A DNA stretch of 14,499 nucleotides from GCA-2718845 sp913041905 (GTDB lineage: Bacteria > Pseudomonadota > Gammaproteobacteria > GCA-002705445 > GCA-002716945): positions 1 to 14,499 of the forward strand of contig CAJWJQ010000029.1 in assembly GCA_913041905.1 (NCBI GenBank). The letters run 5' to 3'. Made by a program: the position numbers and the translations under genes. Numbering within the stretch: position 1 is the stretch's first letter; each line of letters begins with the position of its first letter. The notes under the pieces are model-generated. The model worked only from the letters and a program-made list of their open reading frames with translations, was not told the DNA's origin and ran no database searches. This document shows positions 13,825 to 14,499 of the stretch, one piece after another.

Positions 13825-14499
13825 GAAATATTTTATACATATTTATATTATTGCCTATCATAATGTCTAAAAATTTAGCAATTGCTGAAGAAGTAATTAT
13901 AACAAAGCATGTATATCATCTCTATAAAGGTAACTTACACTTTGCTACTAGTGAAAATACTTTATTAAAACAGAATGATAAATGGGAATATTTGGTTTCT
14001 AGTCATACAGCTGGAGTTTTTAAATTAAAAAAAGATTTAAGAATGGAGTTATCTAAATTTGATATAATTAATGGTAATGTTTTTACAAAAGAGTATGCAT
14101 ATAACAGGTTTCGCAAAAATGATGAAGATATAGTTACAACAATATTTGATAAAAAAAATAATTCTGCGCACACTATACGCAATGGTAAGGAAATAGAGCA
14201 TTCTCAAATTAAAAATTTTCAGGATAGATTATCTGTTCAGATTGATTATCAAAACAAAATGAAAAAGGGTGATTTTGAACAAGAATATAATGTCATTGAT
14301 AAGGGAAGAGAAAGAAAATATATATTTAGCATTCATGATGGTGAAGTTATTGATACTGTTTTTGGTAAAACAAATACGATTATTATAAGAAAGATTATTA
14401 AAGATAATAAAAGAAGTACTTTGACTTGGTATGCAATAGATCATAATTTTATACCCGTTAAAATTAAACAATACAGAAAAAAATCTCTAAAATTTACAA
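13821..14499 (+). CDS. DUF3108 exported protein (3' end outside window)
   Basis: The frame opens at ATG 13821, overlapping the purN stop by 4 bp, and stays open for 226 codons to the right edge. It begins with a signal peptide (MRNILYIFILLPIIMSKNLA, cleavage near residue 22), so it is exported, probably to the periplasm. The mature part is polar and beta-rich, with KHVYHLYKGNLHF near the start and TLTWYAIDHNFIPVKIKQ close to the edge; the latter resembles the closing segment of DUF3108 proteins, whose function is unknown. Genes of this family often follow purN in gammaproteobacteria, which supports the call. At 226 residues it is probably nearly complete. Confidence 0.75.
   Translation, partial: MRNILYIFILLPIIMSKNLAIAEEVIITKHVYHLYKGNLHFATSENTLLKQNDKWEYLVSSHTAGVFKLKKDLRMELSKFDIINGNVFTKEYAYNRFRKNDEDIVTTIFDKKNNSAHTIRNGKEIEHSQIKNFQDRLSVQIDYQNKMKKGDFEQEYNVIDKGRERKYIFSIHDGEVIDTVFGKTNTIIIRKIIKDNKRSTLTWYAIDHNFIPVKIKQYRKKSLKFT

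Noticed and set aside
14229..14471. Minus-strand frame at the right end
   Set aside because: It lies antisense to the DUF3108 gene, whose frame is continuous with a signal peptide and an ATGA junction to purN.

Overview
This window looks like chromosomal core sequence from a gammaproteobacterium with a small, AT-rich, streamlined genome. By eye the GC content is about 30%. The gammaproteobacterial assignment rests on BamC next to DapA, Hda, PerM, the YpjD/CorB pair beside rpsP, and xseB next to dxs. Genes are packed tightly: three same-strand 4-bp ATGA junctions, one 14-bp overlap, and convergent ends separated by 1-4 bp. This fits free-living marine lineages such as SAR86 or SUP05/Thioglobaceae relatives, or a reduced symbiont; the sequence alone does not decide between them.

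Layout. Positions 1-471 (minus) are the 5' part of rpsP (ribosomal protein S16), which carries a repetitive acidic/lysine C-terminal tail running off the left edge. A divergent intergenic region (472-688) separates it from a plus-strand run: a YpjD/CcsA-like membrane protein, a CorB/HlyC-type CBS-domain transporter, xseB (exonuclease VII small subunit), dxs (first step of the MEP isoprenoid pathway), queD and folE2. The last two catalyse consecutive pterin steps from GTP toward queuosine; folE2 also feeds folate. folE2 converges on a minus-strand operon transcribed perM > dapA > bamC. Divergent from perM is proS, encoding a short prolyl-tRNA synthetase without the editing insertion domain usual in gammaproteobacteria. 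proS converges on a small exported protein resembling SoxXA-binding proteins, which is divergent from wrbA. wrbA converges on hda. Divergent from hda is purM > purN > a DUF3108 exported protein that runs off the right edge.

The functions are mostly housekeeping: ribosome, isoprenoids, lysine/peptidoglycan precursors, outer-membrane assembly, purines, replication control and tRNA charging. I see no mobile elements, CRISPR arrays, rRNA, tRNA or phage genes, and no multi-gene system that looks undescribed. The points most worth a second look are the S16 tail built from near-identical 30-bp repeats, a queD reading frame whose only sensible start is ATT, the INS-less ProRS, the absence of ffh and ispA from otherwise familiar neighbourhoods, and a SoxXA-binding-like protein with no sox genes nearby.
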